DNA of 64,000 nucleotides from an uncultured Flavobacteriaceae bacterium (GCA_947504035.1 CANNGA010000006.1:158282-222281); one strand, 5' to 3'; shown: positions 1 to 10,388, numbered from the stretch's first letter. Numbers and translations are program-made. Notes: generated from the sequence alone by a model not told the origin.

Positions 1-2
1 GT

Positions 3-3000
3 ATTTTGGCAATAACCTTTACGAATAAGGCCGTTGCAGAGATGAAGTCGAGAATTGTAGATACCTTAATAACATTCTCTGATCCTGATGTGCTACGCGG
101 TGGGAATTCCATGTTTGAAACCCTTTGTGCAGAACTCGCTATAGCGCCGCAGTTACTTTATGAAAAGTCAAAAGCCGCATTAAATGCTATTGTGCATAAT
201 TATGCTGCGTTTGATGTATCGACCATTGATGGGTTTACGCATAGAATTATACGCACATTTGCCCATGATTTGAAACTGCCTTTAAATTTTGAAGTGGAAT
301 TAGATCAAGAAGCCTTATTGAATGAAGCAGTAGACAGTTTGATAAATCAAGCAGGGACAGACGCCGCTTTAACAAAAACACTTGTAGATTTTGCGATTGA
401 AAAGGCAGATGATGATAAAAGCTGGGATGTAAGTTACGACCTTAACCGCATTGCAAAATTATTGGTTAACGAGACCGATCTTGGATATCTTAATCAATTA
501 AATACCAAGTCGCAAAGCGATTTCGAAGCCCTTAAGCAGTTTTTAAAAGAAGATATTAAAACGACAGAAAATGCTATTGTAAGTCATGCCAATCAGGTTT
601 TAGAACTTATAGAAAATGCGGGGTTAGAGCACCGTCATTTTTCTAGAGGGACATTGCCAAATCATTTTAAAAAAGCAGCTGCGTTAGATGTAAATGGCTT
701 GTATAAAAATCAACTAGAAACACAGTTAGAAGAACAAAAAGGGCTTTATACTAAAACCTTAGATGCTAGCTTAGCACAGGCTATAGATGGATTGTTACCT
801 GAAATAGCGCTGACTTATAAAATTGTAAAAACGGCGGTATACCATCTTAAGTTTTTAAAAGCGTTTTATAAGAATACCACGCCATTATCAATTTTAAATG
901 CCATTAATGCGACACTCACAGCGCTTAAGGAAGCTCAAAATAAGATGCTTATTTCAGAGTTTAATACCATTATAGGTAATGAAATAAAGGACCAACCCAC
1001 ACCTTTTATCTATGAACGTATTGGAGAGAAATTTAAGCATTACTTTATAGATGAGTTTCAAGATACCTCAGAGAAGCAATGGGAAAATTTAATGCCGTTA
1101 ATTAATAATACTTTGGCTGTAGATGGAGGATCAACATTATTGGTGGGAGATGCTAAACAAGCCATTTACCGTTGGAGAGGTGGAAAAGCGGAACAATTTA
1201 TAGCACTTTTTAATGCCCGTCATCAACCATTTTCTATAGCTCAAGAGGTTAAAGCACTAGACACCAATTTTAGAAGCCATAAGGCGGTTGTGAATTTTAA
1301 TAACGATTTTTTTAAGTACCTCTCTCATACCGTTTTTCAGCAGGCAGATTATACACAACTTTATGACAATGCTGCTCAAAACGAAAGTAATACCAACAGT
1401 GGTTATGTTTCACTTTCTTTCTTAGATATAGATAAGGACGCTAATCGTGATGATCTGTTTTCTCATGCCACATTACAAACCATAGAAGAAGTAGTTTCCA
1501 ATGGGTTTGCACTTAATGAGATCACTATTTTAGTGCGAAAGAAAAAAGAAGGTGTGGTACTTGCCCATTATTTGAGCGCACATGGCATTCCAATTATATC
1601 TTCAGAGACGCTGTTAATTATGAATGCACCAGACGTTGTTTTTATTAATAATGTATTGGCATTGCTGTTACAACCCGAAAACAATGAGATAAAAATAGAG
1701 GTATTAGTGTTTTTAAGCGAACGGTTCGCGGTTAAAGATAAGCATGGCTTTTTTGCCACGCATATTAAATTGCCTGTAGAAGCGTTTTTCACAGCCTTTG
1801 AAGCACTTGGTGTTTATGTAAATCCTAGTTTGCTCTTGCAATTGCCCCTTTATGATTTAGTAGAGTCTATAGCCAGAGCATTTCAACTTATAAAGACGCC
1901 TAATGCCTATGTGCAGTATTATATGGATGTGGTTTTAGACTTTTATGAAAAAAAGGGTTCAGATATTGCCGCGTTTTTAGAGTACACTGCAAAAAAGCAA
2001 CAGACATTAAGTGTAATTTCACCAGAAGGTCAAAATGCGGTTCAGATCATGACCATCCATAAATCGAAAGGATTAGAATTTCCTGTAGTTATTTTTCCTT
2101 ATGCCGATTTAGACATGTATAGCGAAATAGAACCCAAAGAATGGTTTCGTCTCGATAAGGACCGTTACCACGGGTTTACGCATACACTTTTAAATTTTAA
2201 TAGTGATTTTGAAAATTATGGGGATCAAGGGCAAGAGATTTATACGCGCCATAGAGCCGAACAAGAATTAGATGCCGTAAATTTAATGTATGTTGCCCTT
2301 ACGAGAGCAGAGGCGCAACTTTACGTTATTTCTAAAAATGATGACGCCTTAAAAGAAGACCGTAAGCTTAAAAAGTATTCTGGTTTACTCATAAATTATT
2401 TAAAAAGTGTTGGGCTTTGGGACAAAGATAAAGCGCACTATACGTTTGGTTCCTCATTACGACAGTCGCCAAAAGTTAAAATTTTAGAGAATATTAGACC
2501 TCAAAATCGTTTTATTTCTAATGCCAAAGAAACCTTAAATGTTAAAATCGTTACGAAATCTGGGGTATTATGGGATACGACACAACAAGATGCCATTGCG
2601 AAAGGAAATCTCATTCACGACATCATGTCTAAAATTAAAACAGAAGAAGATATCGTACCTGTACTAGATGATTTTAGGCGTGCATCTCTCATTACAAAGG
2701 CACAATATGAAGTGCTTCAAGAAGACGTTTTAAAAATTGTTAGCCATGAAGAGGTAAAAGCCTACTTTTTGCCTAATAGGTTGATTTATAATGAGAGAGA
2801 TATTATAATGCCTAATGGTGTATTGGTACGACCAGACCGGTTGGTTCTTGATCCTACAGACCATAGTATTGTGATTATAGATTATAAAACAGGTGAAGAA
2901 AATGCAACACATTTACAGCAGCTTAAAAGGTATAAACAGACCCTTGAAGGTATGGGGCATCGTGTTAAAGAATTAATTTTAATCTACAGTAATGAAAACG

Positions 3001-3020
3001 TGCTTGTAAAACGATTTTAA
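3..3020 (+). CDS. addA: AddA-like UvrD-family helicase/exonuclease, 5' end cut by window edge
   Basis: ATP-dependent DNA helicase of superfamily 1A with a C-terminal nuclease, expected to process double-strand breaks with an AddB partner. The reading frame is open to the left edge and begins inside helicase motif Ia (AITFTNKAVAEM), so the N-terminus with Walker A lies outside the window and no true start is visible. Seen in the fragment: DEFQDT (Walker B, about residue 349), VGDAKQAIYRWRGG, TNFRS, IMTIHKSKGLEF (about 681) and NLMYVALTRAE (about 758). Near the end RPDRL followed by IIDYKTG (about 942-963) and a QLKRY segment fit the RecB-type PD-(D/E)XK nuclease. The AddB-like partner lies downstream, separated by an OmpA gene. 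The family is certain; naming it AddA instead of another UvrD/RecB fusion is inference from the partner. Confidence 0.88.
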   Translation: MLAITFTNKAVAEMKSRIVDTLITFSDPDVLRGGNSMFETLCAELAIAPQLLYEKSKAALNAIVHNYAAFDVSTIDGFTHRIIRTFAHDLKLPLNFEVELDQEALLNEAVDSLINQAGTDAALTKTLVDFAIEKADDDKSWDVSYDLNRIAKLLVNETDLGYLNQLNTKSQSDFEALKQFLKEDIKTTENAIVSHANQVLELIENAGLEHRHFSRGTLPNHFKKAAALDVNGLYKNQLETQLEEQKGLYTKTLDASLAQAIDGLLPEIALTYKIVKTAVYHLKFLKAFYKNTTPLSILNAINATLTALKEAQNKMLISEFNTIIGNEIKDQPTPFIYERIGEKFKHYFIDEFQDTSEKQWENLMPLINNTLAVDGGSTLLVGDAKQAIYRWRGGKAEQFIALFNARHQPFSIAQEVKALDTNFRSHKAVVNFNNDFFKYLSHTVFQQADYTQLYDNAAQNESNTNSGYVSLSFLDIDKDANRDDLFSHATLQTIEEVVSNGFALNEITILVRKKKEGVVLAHYLSAHGIPIISSETLLIMNAPDVVFINNVLALLLQPENNEIKIEVLVFLSERFAVKDKHGFFATHIKLPVEAFFTAFEALGVYVNPSLLLQLPLYDLVESIARAFQLIKTPNAYVQYYMDVVLDFYEKKGSDIAAFLEYTAKKQQTLSVISPEGQNAVQIMTIHKSKGLEFPVVIFPYADLDMYSEIEPKEWFRLDKDRYHGFTHTLLNFNSDFENYGDQGQEIYTRHRAEQELDAVNLMYVALTRAEAQLYVISKNDDALKEDRKLKKYSGLLINYLKSVGLWDKDKAHYTFGSSLRQSPKVKILENIRPQNRFISNAKETLNVKIVTKSGVLWDTTQQDAIAKGNLIHDIMSKIKTEEDIVPVLDDFRRASLITKAQYEVLQEDVLKIVSHEEVKAYFLPNRLIYNERDIIMPNGVLVRPDRLVLDPTDHSIVIIDYKTGEENATHLQQLKRYKQTLEGMGHRVKELILIYSNENVLVKRF

Positions 3021-3119
3021 GCTAAAGATAGATTATTACAAGTACTTAAAAAGTTATCTAAAATCATTCTGAAATACCTGTACATAAAGGTTATCTGCTT
3101 TTTTTTTATATATTTGTCT

Positions 3120-3149
3120 TTGTTAATATTATTTAACAACTTACTTTTG
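3120..3149 (+). promoter_or_regulatory. Bacteroidota-type promoter of the OmpA gene
   Basis: TTG at 3120-3122 is followed by exactly 19 nt and then TACTTTTG at 3142-3149, matching the Bacteroidota sigma-ABfr consensus TTG-N19-TAnnTTTG. Transcription would start near 3156, about 30 nt before the ATG at 3185. A second TAnnTTTG match (TATATTTG, 3109-3116) has no TTG at the right distance. Confidence 0.7.
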
Positions 3150-3184
3150 TTCACAATTAACACTTTAAAATTAAACTTTTGAAT

Positions 3185-4624
3185 ATGAAAAATCTTAGCC
3201 GATTAATGTTAGCTATATTGCTCGTTTTTATTTACAGCAATGTTAGCGCGCAAGACAAAAACAATCCTTGGCAAATTACCGTAGGTGTAAATGCTGTAGA
3301 TGCTTTCCCTTCTGGAGATGGTCTACAAACTGGTGTATTCCCTTCTGCTGACGGTTTAGTTAACGGAGCACAATTCAGTGAATCTATATTTGACGAATTA
3401 TACAATGTAAAAGATCATTGGAATATTATCCCTTCATTATCTACAATAAGTGTTTCTAAATACATTGGAAAAGGTTTTTCTTTTGGAGTAACAGGTTCTT
3501 TAAATAGAATTGATGTTCTTGGAGATGTTCCAGGTTCTTTACCTGTTGTGCCAAACGAATTAAGAGATGATTTATCTTATTTTGGTATTGATGGTACTGT
3601 TAAGTATGGTATTGGCGAGGCTTTAGAATGGGGTGTTATTGATCCATTCGTAGGTATCGGTGGTGGATACACTTGGATAGATGAAATCGGTTACGGTACT
3701 GTAAATGGTACTTTAGGACTTAATATATGGTTTACAGAAAATATTGGTTTAACATTGCAATCTGCATATAAGCATTCTTTTTCTACAGACAACTTAGTAA
3801 CACATTTCCAACATACAGCTGGAATTTCTGTTAGGTTTGGAGGAACGGATACAGATGGAGATGGTATATACGACAGGGATGATGCGTGTCCAGATGTTGC
3901 TGGTTTAGAAGCATTCAATGGTTGTCCAGATAGCGACGGCGATGGTATTGAAGATAGTAAAGATGATTGTCCTAACGAAGCAGGTTCTGCAGAGTTAAAC
4001 GGATGTCCTGATACCGATGGTGATGGTGTTGTAGATAAGAATGATAACTGTCCTACAGTTGCTGGTTTAAAAACATTAGGTGGTTGTCCAGATGCTGATG
4101 GCGATGGTGTAACAGATGCTGATGATAGCTGTGTAGATGAAGCTGGTCCTGCTGCTAACAAAGGATGTCCTTGGCCAGATGCTGATGGCGATGGTGTTTT
4201 AGATAAAGATGACAAATGTCCACAAGTAGTTGGTACAGTTGCTAACAATGGTTGTCCAGAAGTTACTGCTGAAGTTCAGAAAACTTTAAATGAGTATGCT
4301 AAAACGATTTTATTCGATACAGGTAAATCAAGCATCAAATCTCAATCAGAAGCAGTATTAGCAGATATCATAGCAATCCTTAAGGAGTACCCTAACTCTA
4401 AATTTACAGTAGAAGGGCATACCGATAGTGTAGGTAGTGCTAAATTGAACCAGAGATTATCTGATTCTAGAGCAAACTCTGTAAAAGAATACTTAGGAAG
4501 TCACGGTATTGATGCATTTAGATTATCTGCTCTAGGATATGGAGAAGATAAACCAATCGATACAAACAAAACAAAGAAAGGTAGAGCTAATAACAGACGT
4601 GTAGAGATTAACTTAGTAAAGTAA
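3185..4624 (+). CDS. OmpA-family outer-membrane protein with TSP3 calcium-binding repeats
   Basis: Outer-membrane beta-barrel protein that tethers the envelope to peptidoglycan. The protein starts with a signal peptide ([15 protein letters not shown]... ending NVSA-Q, residues 1-22), which is why ATG 3185 is preferred over the TTG two codons upstream. Residues about 25-215 form a barrel-like N-domain. Residues about 221-358 hold five thrombospondin type-3 units with the D-x-D-G-D-G calcium pattern and paired cysteines. Residues about 362-478 are the OmpA C-domain with [19 protein letters not shown] and the basic NNRRVEINL end. It has its own promoter and a strong terminator, and so is an independent transcription unit between the two AddAB-like genes. 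Such proteins are usually abundant. Confidence 0.95.
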   Translation: MKNLSRLMLAILLVFIYSNVSAQDKNNPWQITVGVNAVDAFPSGDGLQTGVFPSADGLVNGAQFSESIFDELYNVKDHWNIIPSLSTISVSKYIGKGFSFGVTGSLNRIDVLGDVPGSLPVVPNELRDDLSYFGIDGTVKYGIGEALEWGVIDPFVGIGGGYTWIDEIGYGTVNGTLGLNIWFTENIGLTLQSAYKHSFSTDNLVTHFQHTAGISVRFGGTDTDGDGIYDRDDACPDVAGLEAFNGCPDSDGDGIEDSKDDCPNEAGSAELNGCPDTDGDGVVDKNDNCPTVAGLKTLGGCPDADGDGVTDADDSCVDEAGPAANKGCPWPDADGDGVLDKDDKCPQVVGTVANNGCPEVTAEVQKTLNEYAKTILFDTGKSSIKSQSEAVLADIIAILKEYPNSKFTVEGHTDSVGSAKLNQRLSDSRANSVKEYLGSHGIDAFRLSALGYGEDKPIDTNKTKKGRANNRRVEINLVK

Positions 4625-4654
4625 GCCCTATACACTACCATTAAATAAGTTTTT

Positions 4655-4685
4655 AAAAACGCTTCGGAAGTTCCGAAGCGTTTTT
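4655..4685 (+). terminator. Intrinsic terminator after the OmpA gene
   Basis: A perfect 14-bp stem (4655-4668 with 4672-4685; core ACGCTTCGGA / TCCGAAGCGT) closes a 3-nt loop and ends in a run of six T. It ends 13 nt before the ATG of the next gene. That gene must therefore read through it or have a promoter overlapping it. Confidence 0.9.
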
Positions 4686-4698
4686 TATTTTTAGAGCT

Positions 4699-7455
4699 AT
4701 GACTAGTTTTATTTTTGATGTATTAAAAGATTTGCAAGCAGAGGGTTGCAAGCTCTCGGAACTCACTTTTGTGTTACCCAGCAAACGTGCAGGTTTATTT
4801 TTAAAACATGAAATTGCAAAGCTTAGCTCAAAAGCTCTTTTTGCACCAGAAATATTAAGTATAGAAGAGTTGGTAGAAACCATGTCGCAACTTAAAAGTG
4901 TCGCGAACACAGATTTGCTCTTCGAGTTTTATAGTACCTACCTTAAATTAACAGACAAAGACCAGCAAGATCCTTTCGATGTCTTTTCTAAATGGGGACA
5001 AATCTTATTACAAGACTTTAATGAGATAGACCGTTATTTGATTCCTCAAGAACAGATTTTTAATTATTTAAGTGCAATTCAGGAATTAAACCATTGGTCT
5101 TTAGAAGCCAATCAAACTACATTTATTAAAAATTACCTGGCGTTTTGGAATAAACTTAATGTCTACTATACGGCATTTATAGATGCGCTTTTAAAAGAGG
5201 GTATCGGGTACCAAGGTTTGCTCTACCGTAAAGCTGTTGCGCACTTAGAGGAGTATATGCAAAATCATTTAGACCAACAGTTTGTGTTTTTAGGGTTTAA
5301 TGCTTTAAATACTGCAGAAGAGACGATCATTCAGGCCTTTTTAAAAAAAGGTATCGCAAAAGTGTACTGGGATATCGATGCGGTTTTTATAGAAAATCCT
5401 AAGCATGACGCTGCGCTTTTTACCAGGCAGCACAAATTAAAATGGGCACATTTTAAAACCCAACCATTTAAGTGGGTTACTTCAAACTACAGTGCAGCAA
5501 AACAGATTAATATTTATGGGATTCCTAAAAATGTAGGGCAAGCAAAATACATTGGTAGTCTTTTAAAAGACCTGCAAAAAACAAATACCACGTTGCAGAA
5601 TACCGCTGTTGTATTGGGAGATGAAAATTTGTTGACTCCACTTTTAAGTTCACTACCAACAAGCATCCAGTATTTAAATATTACCATGGGATTTTCTATT
5701 AAATCCATACCATTAGCATCGCTTTTTGAACATCTTTTCCGCATCCATAAAACAGCACCGCAAAATTATTATTACAAAGATGTCCTAGCGCTAATAACAC
5801 ATCAATTTGTGAGGCCCTTGTTTTATAAAGATGGCGTTGATGAGGCTTTTAAAATCACTAGTTATATTAATACTAATAATACCATATATAGTACTGTAGA
5901 AGATCTCAAAAAAATAGCACCTAATGCCAGAGACATTTTAGAGCTTTTGTTGTCGGGATGGCATACCAGTATAGATGCGGTTCTAGACAATTGTACAAAA
6001 CTAATGTTTGCCATTAAGGCGTGCTTAGATGAAGATAAGGCGGCGCATACCTTATCTTTAGAATATCTGTTTCGTTTCAATACCTTATTTAATGAGATGA
6101 TACGGCTTAATGCCAAATACAAATATATCAAGACTGTTTCAGGATTGCATGCCATATATAAAGAATTATTGAGTGGTGAAACTTTAGATTTTCAAGGCGA
6201 ACCTTTAGAAGGCTTACAAATTATGGGCATGTTAGAGTCTCGTGTTTTAGATTTTGAAACCGTAATTGTGGCTTCCGTAAATGAAGGAGTGCTCCCCGCA
6301 GGGAAAAGCAACAATTCCTTTATTCCTTACGATGTAAAACTTGAAAACAAATTACCAACCTATAAGGAGAAAGATGCAGTATATACCTACCACTTCTACC
6401 GTTTGTTACAACGGGCAAAACAAGTGCACATTCTTTACAATACTGAAGCAGATGTGCTTACAGGAGGCGAAAAAAGTAGGTTTATTACCCAATTAGGATT
6501 AGAAGGCATCCACGATGTTGCGCACCATATTGTTACACCAAATGTACCTGTGCTGCAAAAGCCATTACAAGTGGTAGAGAAAACAGATGTGTTAGTAGGG
6601 GCGTTGTATCAGGTCGTACAGCAGGGATTATCCCCATCTTCTTTAACCAATTACATGCGAAACCCTATTGATTTTTATTATCAAAAAATCTTGAAAATAA
6701 GACGCTATGATGATGTAGAGGAAAATATAGCCGCGAATACCTTAGGGACTGTTGTGCATAATACCTTAGAAGATTTTTACACACCGTTTATAGGGCAGTT
6801 TATTACTGTAGAAGCTATTAAGGCACTTCGGTCTAAAATAGAAACACAGGTAACTTTGCATTTTAAAAACGAGTATAAAGAAGGTGATATTTCAAAAGGG
6901 AAGAACCTTATCATTTTTGAAATCGCCAAACGTTACGTCTCTAATTTTTTAAATGCAGAATTAGAGGCGTTACAACGCGGGGATGAGATAAAAATTCTTC
7001 AGATTGAAGCACACAATGAAATTCTATTGACGATCGATACGCTTCCTGTGCCTGTAAAATTGATAGGAAAGGTAGATCGTGTCGACACATGCAATGGGGT
7101 AATGCGTATTATAGACTACAAGACAGGAAATGTGCAACAAAGTCAGGTTGAGCTTGTAGATTGGGAAGCGCTAACAACCGATTATAAAGCCTACAGTAAA
7201 AGTTTTCAAATCTTGACCTATGCGTACATGATGTACCGCTCGAAACAGATTAAAATGCCATTAGAAGCAGGGGTTATCTCTTTTAAAAATTTGAGTTCAG
7301 GCTTTTTAAAGTTTGCCAAAAAGGAAAGTGCACGTGGTAGAAAAAAAGACACACTTATTACTGTAGAAACCCTAGAAGCGTTTGAAATAGAGTTAAAACG
7401 ACTTATCTTAGAAATTTGCAATCCAAAAATTAATTTCACAGAAAAAGAATTATAA
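4699..7455 (+). CDS. addB: AddB-like PD-(D/E)XK nuclease/inactivated helicase
   Basis: Partner subunit of the AddA-type recombination helicase-nuclease. The N-terminus (LTFVLPSKRAGLFLKHEIA) has the degenerate Walker-like segment typical of AddB relatives, in which the helicase half is not expected to hydrolyse ATP. The C-terminal quarter has the RecB-family nuclease signature: GTVVHNTLEDFY (about residue 690), KLIGKVDRVD and IIDYKTGN (about 790-810), then QILTYAYMMY. The ring of cysteines that ligates an Fe-S cluster in Bacillus AddB is not evident. The start is the ATG just after the OmpA terminator. The stop is followed after 3 nt by the hydrolase gene, so those two are probably co-transcribed. 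Length (918 aa) suits the Bacteroidota form. Confidence 0.85.
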   Translation: MTSFIFDVLKDLQAEGCKLSELTFVLPSKRAGLFLKHEIAKLSSKALFAPEILSIEELVETMSQLKSVANTDLLFEFYSTYLKLTDKDQQDPFDVFSKWGQILLQDFNEIDRYLIPQEQIFNYLSAIQELNHWSLEANQTTFIKNYLAFWNKLNVYYTAFIDALLKEGIGYQGLLYRKAVAHLEEYMQNHLDQQFVFLGFNALNTAEETIIQAFLKKGIAKVYWDIDAVFIENPKHDAALFTRQHKLKWAHFKTQPFKWVTSNYSAAKQINIYGIPKNVGQAKYIGSLLKDLQKTNTTLQNTAVVLGDENLLTPLLSSLPTSIQYLNITMGFSIKSIPLASLFEHLFRIHKTAPQNYYYKDVLALITHQFVRPLFYKDGVDEAFKITSYINTNNTIYSTVEDLKKIAPNARDILELLLSGWHTSIDAVLDNCTKLMFAIKACLDEDKAAHTLSLEYLFRFNTLFNEMIRLNAKYKYIKTVSGLHAIYKELLSGETLDFQGEPLEGLQIMGMLESRVLDFETVIVASVNEGVLPAGKSNNSFIPYDVKLENKLPTYKEKDAVYTYHFYRLLQRAKQVHILYNTEADVLTGGEKSRFITQLGLEGIHDVAHHIVTPNVPVLQKPLQVVEKTDVLVGALYQVVQQGLSPSSLTNYMRNPIDFYYQKILKIRRYDDVEENIAANTLGTVVHNTLEDFYTPFIGQFITVEAIKALRSKIETQVTLHFKNEYKEGDISKGKNLIIFEIAKRYVSNFLNAELEALQRGDEIKILQIEAHNEILLTIDTLPVPVKLIGKVDRVDTCNGVMRIIDYKTGNVQQSQVELVDWEALTTDYKAYSKSFQILTYAYMMYRSKQIKMPLEAGVISFKNLSSGFLKFAKKESARGRKKDTLITVETLEAFEIELKRLILEICNPKINFTEKEL

Positions 7456-7458
7456 AAA

Positions 7459-8304
7459 ATGATAACAGCGACTAAAAATATAGTGTTAAAAGGCATACAC
7501 GGCAAACCGATAGTTACAGATGTCTATTTTAAAGACGATGGGCAAGCTAAACCTATTGTTATCTTTTGTCATGGTTATAAAGGCTTTAAAGATTGGGGGG
7601 CTTGGGATGTTATGGCTAAGACTTTTGCCGCAGCAGGCTTTTTCTTTATAAAATTTAATTTTTCACATAACGGAGGTACTGTAACGCAGCCTATAGATTT
7701 TCCCGATTTAGAAGCGTTTGGTGCTAATAATTACAGTATAGAACTTGACGATTTAGGTAAGGTAATCGATTGGATACATACCAGTGAAACGTTTAAAGGA
7801 CAAATAGAGACGCAAAAACTCTATCTTATAGGCCACAGTAGAGGTGGCGGTATTGTAACCATAAAGGCGGAAGAAGACCAACGCATACATAAAGTGGTGA
7901 CCTATGCTGGTGTTAGTGATTACGCCAAGCGTAACCCTACGGGTGATGCCCTAGATGCATGGCGTAACACAGGTGTGCGTTATGTGAAAAACGGACGTAC
8001 CCAGCAGGACATGCCTCATGATTATCAGTTTTATGAGGATTTTATAGCAAACGAAACGCGCCTCACCATTAAAAGGGCCGTGTCGCAGTTAAAGATTCCT
8101 TATCTCATCGTCCATGGCGATGCAGATACCAGTGTTTTAATTGAAGAAGCACAAGATTTGTTTTGGTGGTACCCATTAAGTCAACTAGAGGTGATTCCTA
8201 ATGCCGATCATGTGTTTAATACAAAGCATCCGTGGGATAAAGAAGCGCCTTCAGCAGCTTTAAAAACAGTAATTACAAGCACTATAGACTTTTTAAATTC
8301 TTAA
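7459..8304 (+). CDS. Alpha/beta hydrolase (dienelactone hydrolase/prolyl-oligopeptidase type)
   Basis: Cytoplasmic serine hydrolase of 281 aa without a signal peptide. The fold's landmarks are present in order: FCHGYKGFKDWG (oxyanion strand, about residues 37-47), GHSRGGG with nucleophile Ser127, HGDADTSV with the probable catalytic Asp, and NADHVF with the catalytic His. The substrate cannot be read from the sequence; esterase and peptidase activity are both open. It follows the AddB-like gene after 3 nt and precedes the GlpD-like gene by 5 nt, which suggests one transcript but no shared pathway. Confidence 0.85.
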   Translation: MITATKNIVLKGIHGKPIVTDVYFKDDGQAKPIVIFCHGYKGFKDWGAWDVMAKTFAAAGFFFIKFNFSHNGGTVTQPIDFPDLEAFGANNYSIELDDLGKVIDWIHTSETFKGQIETQKLYLIGHSRGGGIVTIKAEEDQRIHKVVTYAGVSDYAKRNPTGDALDAWRNTGVRYVKNGRTQQDMPHDYQFYEDFIANETRLTIKRAVSQLKIPYLIVHGDADTSVLIEEAQDLFWWYPLSQLEVIPNADHVFNTKHPWDKEAPSAALKTVITSTIDFLNS

Positions 8305-8309
8305 ACGTA

Positions 8310-9980
8310 TTGGAAACTTCAAATTTTTCTGTGTTACAACGCCGTACGCATATAGAGCGTTTGGAAACTAACACATTCGATCTTGCCATTATAGGTGGCG
8401 GTATAACAGGTGTTGGGATTGCTTTAGATGCGGTGTCCCGTGGTTTAAGTGTGTGTTTGGTAGAAAAGCACGATTTTGCGTCTGGCACAAGTAATAAATC
8501 GACGAAGCTCATTCATGGTGGCCTTCGTTACCTTAAAAATTTCGAAATAGGCCTGGTAAGAGAATCAGGTAGAGAACGTGCCATTGTACATGAATTGGCA
8601 CCGCATTTGGTAACACCACAAAAAATGTTGCTACCCTTGGTTAAAGGAGGTACCTATGGCAAATTTATGACGGCTATAGGCTTACGTGTTTATGATCTAT
8701 TGGCAGGTGTTCGAGGCGCTGATAAACGTAAAATGTTAGATAAAACCGAGACCTTGGCTAAGGAACCTTTGCTTACCGAAAGCACGCTTTTGGGAGGAGG
8801 ACTGTATGCCGAGTACCGTACCGATGATGCCCGTTTGGCCCTAGAAATTGCCAAAAAAGCTTCCGCTCTAGGTGCAACACTTCTTAATTATTGCGAAGTA
8901 ACAGGGTTTAAGTACGATGCCCTTTCCAAACTGGAAGGGCTCACCTGTACAGATTTGATAAGCAATACAACCGTTGCTATTAAAGCCAAACATTATGTGT
9001 CTGCCGCAGGGCCTTGGGTAGATCAAATTCGTGCTAAAGATAGTGCTACTTATAAAAAGCGATTACAACTCACTAAGGGGGTGCATTTAGTATTTCCTTT
9101 TGAAAAACTACCTGTGTCGCAAGCCATATATTTCGATATCGCAGATGGTAGAATGGCATTTGCCATTCCCAGAGGGAAAGTAACCTATGTGGGAACGACT
9201 GATACGCCTTATAATGGCGATTTAGACCGTATAGCCGTGACCAAAGCAGATGCCAATTACATTTTGAACGCCATTAATACAACATTTAAGACCGTAAATT
9301 TAAGTTTGACGGATATTGAGTCCAATTGGGCAGGTTTACGACCGCTCATTCATCAAGAGAATAAATCGGCCTCAGAATTATCGCGTAAAGATGAAATTTT
9401 TAATTCCAAAAGTGGGCTTATTTCTATCGCAGGGGGGAAACTAACAGGCTATCGTAAAATGGCACATCGGGTATTAGATGTGGTTTTAAAAAAGGAAGCC
9501 AATGCAGACCGTTTTAAGGCCTCTGTAACCGAAGCATTAACGCTGGTAGAGCCGCATTTAAAAACGACTGAAGCTGCCAATAAATACCAAGATACCATTA
9601 CAAAAACGCTTTCTGCTTTCGGGCTTACAGACCCTTACCAAGCCTGGTATTTATGTGCCACTTATGGCCAACAGGCCGATGCCATTATCGCTAAAGCAAA
9701 GACCTTTAACGCTGCACCCACAGAAGCATTGATTCGTGCCGAATTGTGGTATGGTGTACATTTTGAAATGGTAACAGATCTCACCGATTTTTTTATAAGG
9801 CGTACAGGGCGTTTGTTTTTCGATATTGCGAGTATTACAACCTTTAAAAGCTGTATTGTAAACGATATTTCAGCGTATTTGGGATGGACTACAACACAAA
9901 CCCATAGCGCCATTACAAAGTTAGATAGGGCTTTAGAGGATGCTACAACTTACTATGAAGCGGATTTTAATGGAAATTAG
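8310..9980 (+). CDS. glpD: FAD-dependent glycerol-3-phosphate dehydrogenase
   Basis: Oxidises sn-glycerol 3-phosphate to dihydroxyacetone phosphate and passes electrons to the quinone pool at the inner membrane. Seen: the FAD-binding GGGITG (residues 29-34), the following VEKHDFASGTSNKSTKLIHGG block characteristic of GlpD, GLRPLI, and the SIAGGKLTGYRKMA segment that precedes the C-terminal helical cap. Length (556 aa) is normal. No ATG lies near the N-terminus, so the TTG at 8310, 5 nt after the previous stop, is chosen; a start inside the previous gene cannot be excluded. No glpF or glpK neighbour is visible. Confidence 0.92.
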   Translation: METSNFSVLQRRTHIERLETNTFDLAIIGGGITGVGIALDAVSRGLSVCLVEKHDFASGTSNKSTKLIHGGLRYLKNFEIGLVRESGRERAIVHELAPHLVTPQKMLLPLVKGGTYGKFMTAIGLRVYDLLAGVRGADKRKMLDKTETLAKEPLLTESTLLGGGLYAEYRTDDARLALEIAKKASALGATLLNYCEVTGFKYDALSKLEGLTCTDLISNTTVAIKAKHYVSAAGPWVDQIRAKDSATYKKRLQLTKGVHLVFPFEKLPVSQAIYFDIADGRMAFAIPRGKVTYVGTTDTPYNGDLDRIAVTKADANYILNAINTTFKTVNLSLTDIESNWAGLRPLIHQENKSASELSRKDEIFNSKSGLISIAGGKLTGYRKMAHRVLDVVLKKEANADRFKASVTEALTLVEPHLKTTEAANKYQDTITKTLSAFGLTDPYQAWYLCATYGQQADAIIAKAKTFNAAPTEALIRAELWYGVHFEMVTDLTDFFIRRTGRLFFDIASITTFKSCIVNDISAYLGWTTTQTHSAITKLDRALEDATTYYEADFNGN

Positions 9981-9995
9981 GGACTTAAAACGCAT

Positions 9996-10030
9996 GGACG
10001 TTGACCTCCGGGTTATGAATCCGACGCTTT
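9996..10030 (-). pseudogene. tRNA-Met-like fragment (anticodon arm only)
   Basis: On the minus strand the bases AGCGTCGGATTCATAACCCG followed by GAGGTCAACG match the D-arm end, anticodon arm (anticodon CAT in a TTCATAA loop) and variable region of a Bacteroidota elongator tRNA-Met. No acceptor stem can be formed, and the T-arm is disrupted, so this is a remnant and not a working tRNA. Such pieces often mark old integration sites at tRNA genes. Confidence 0.5.
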
Positions 10031-10087
10031 GTTGTGTATTGCTTTCAGTATTGTATTTTTACATAGCATTCGCAGGCAATAATATTT

Positions 10088-10388
10088 AAAGCCGTACATA
10101 AGTTACTTGTGTTTTTCTTATCGCTTACCGAGAAGGTCTAATGGTCTTTTAGAGCTTTTTTGAATGAACTATCTGCTTTCTCTATTGATCTCAGTCTACC
10201 TGAGCTTGTCGCGATTTGGAAAACGGTTCTTGTTATAGTCTTTCTATTTCTTACTCAAGCGGTACTCTATTGAAGGAATGATGCTTAAACCTTCGCATAC
10301 TTGTTTTACATTACCTGTGGTACGCATAGCTCAATTCTAGCGCTTTTCGTTTCAAATTCGTGCTGTAATGTTTCGATTTACTTCTCAT
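10088..10388 (-). pseudogene. Decayed IS3-family transposase OrfA
   Basis: The minus strand, read across one frameshift and several stops, gives KHYSTNLKRKALELSYAY, then GNVKQVCEGLSIIPS-EYR, KDYNKNRFPNRDKL and, near the end, a KSSKRPLDLLGK segment. This is the layout of IS3-group OrfA: a helix-turn-helix, the YRW(R/S)KEY-type linker, the FPG-GK-KL segment and the ILKKAI-IFSK leucine-zipper end. At least four in-frame stops make it non-functional, and no orfB remains can be recognised. It lies between the glpD-like gene and the Rhs-type operon. The rest of 9981-10676 holds nothing else recognisable except a weak promoter near 10.6 kb. Confidence 0.65.

Noticed and set aside
3691..4248. Long minus-strand frame (185 codons) opposite the TSP3 part of the OmpA gene
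   Set aside because: It is Ser/Pro-rich only because it mirrors the Asp/Gly repeats of the real gene; it has no start signal or family motif.
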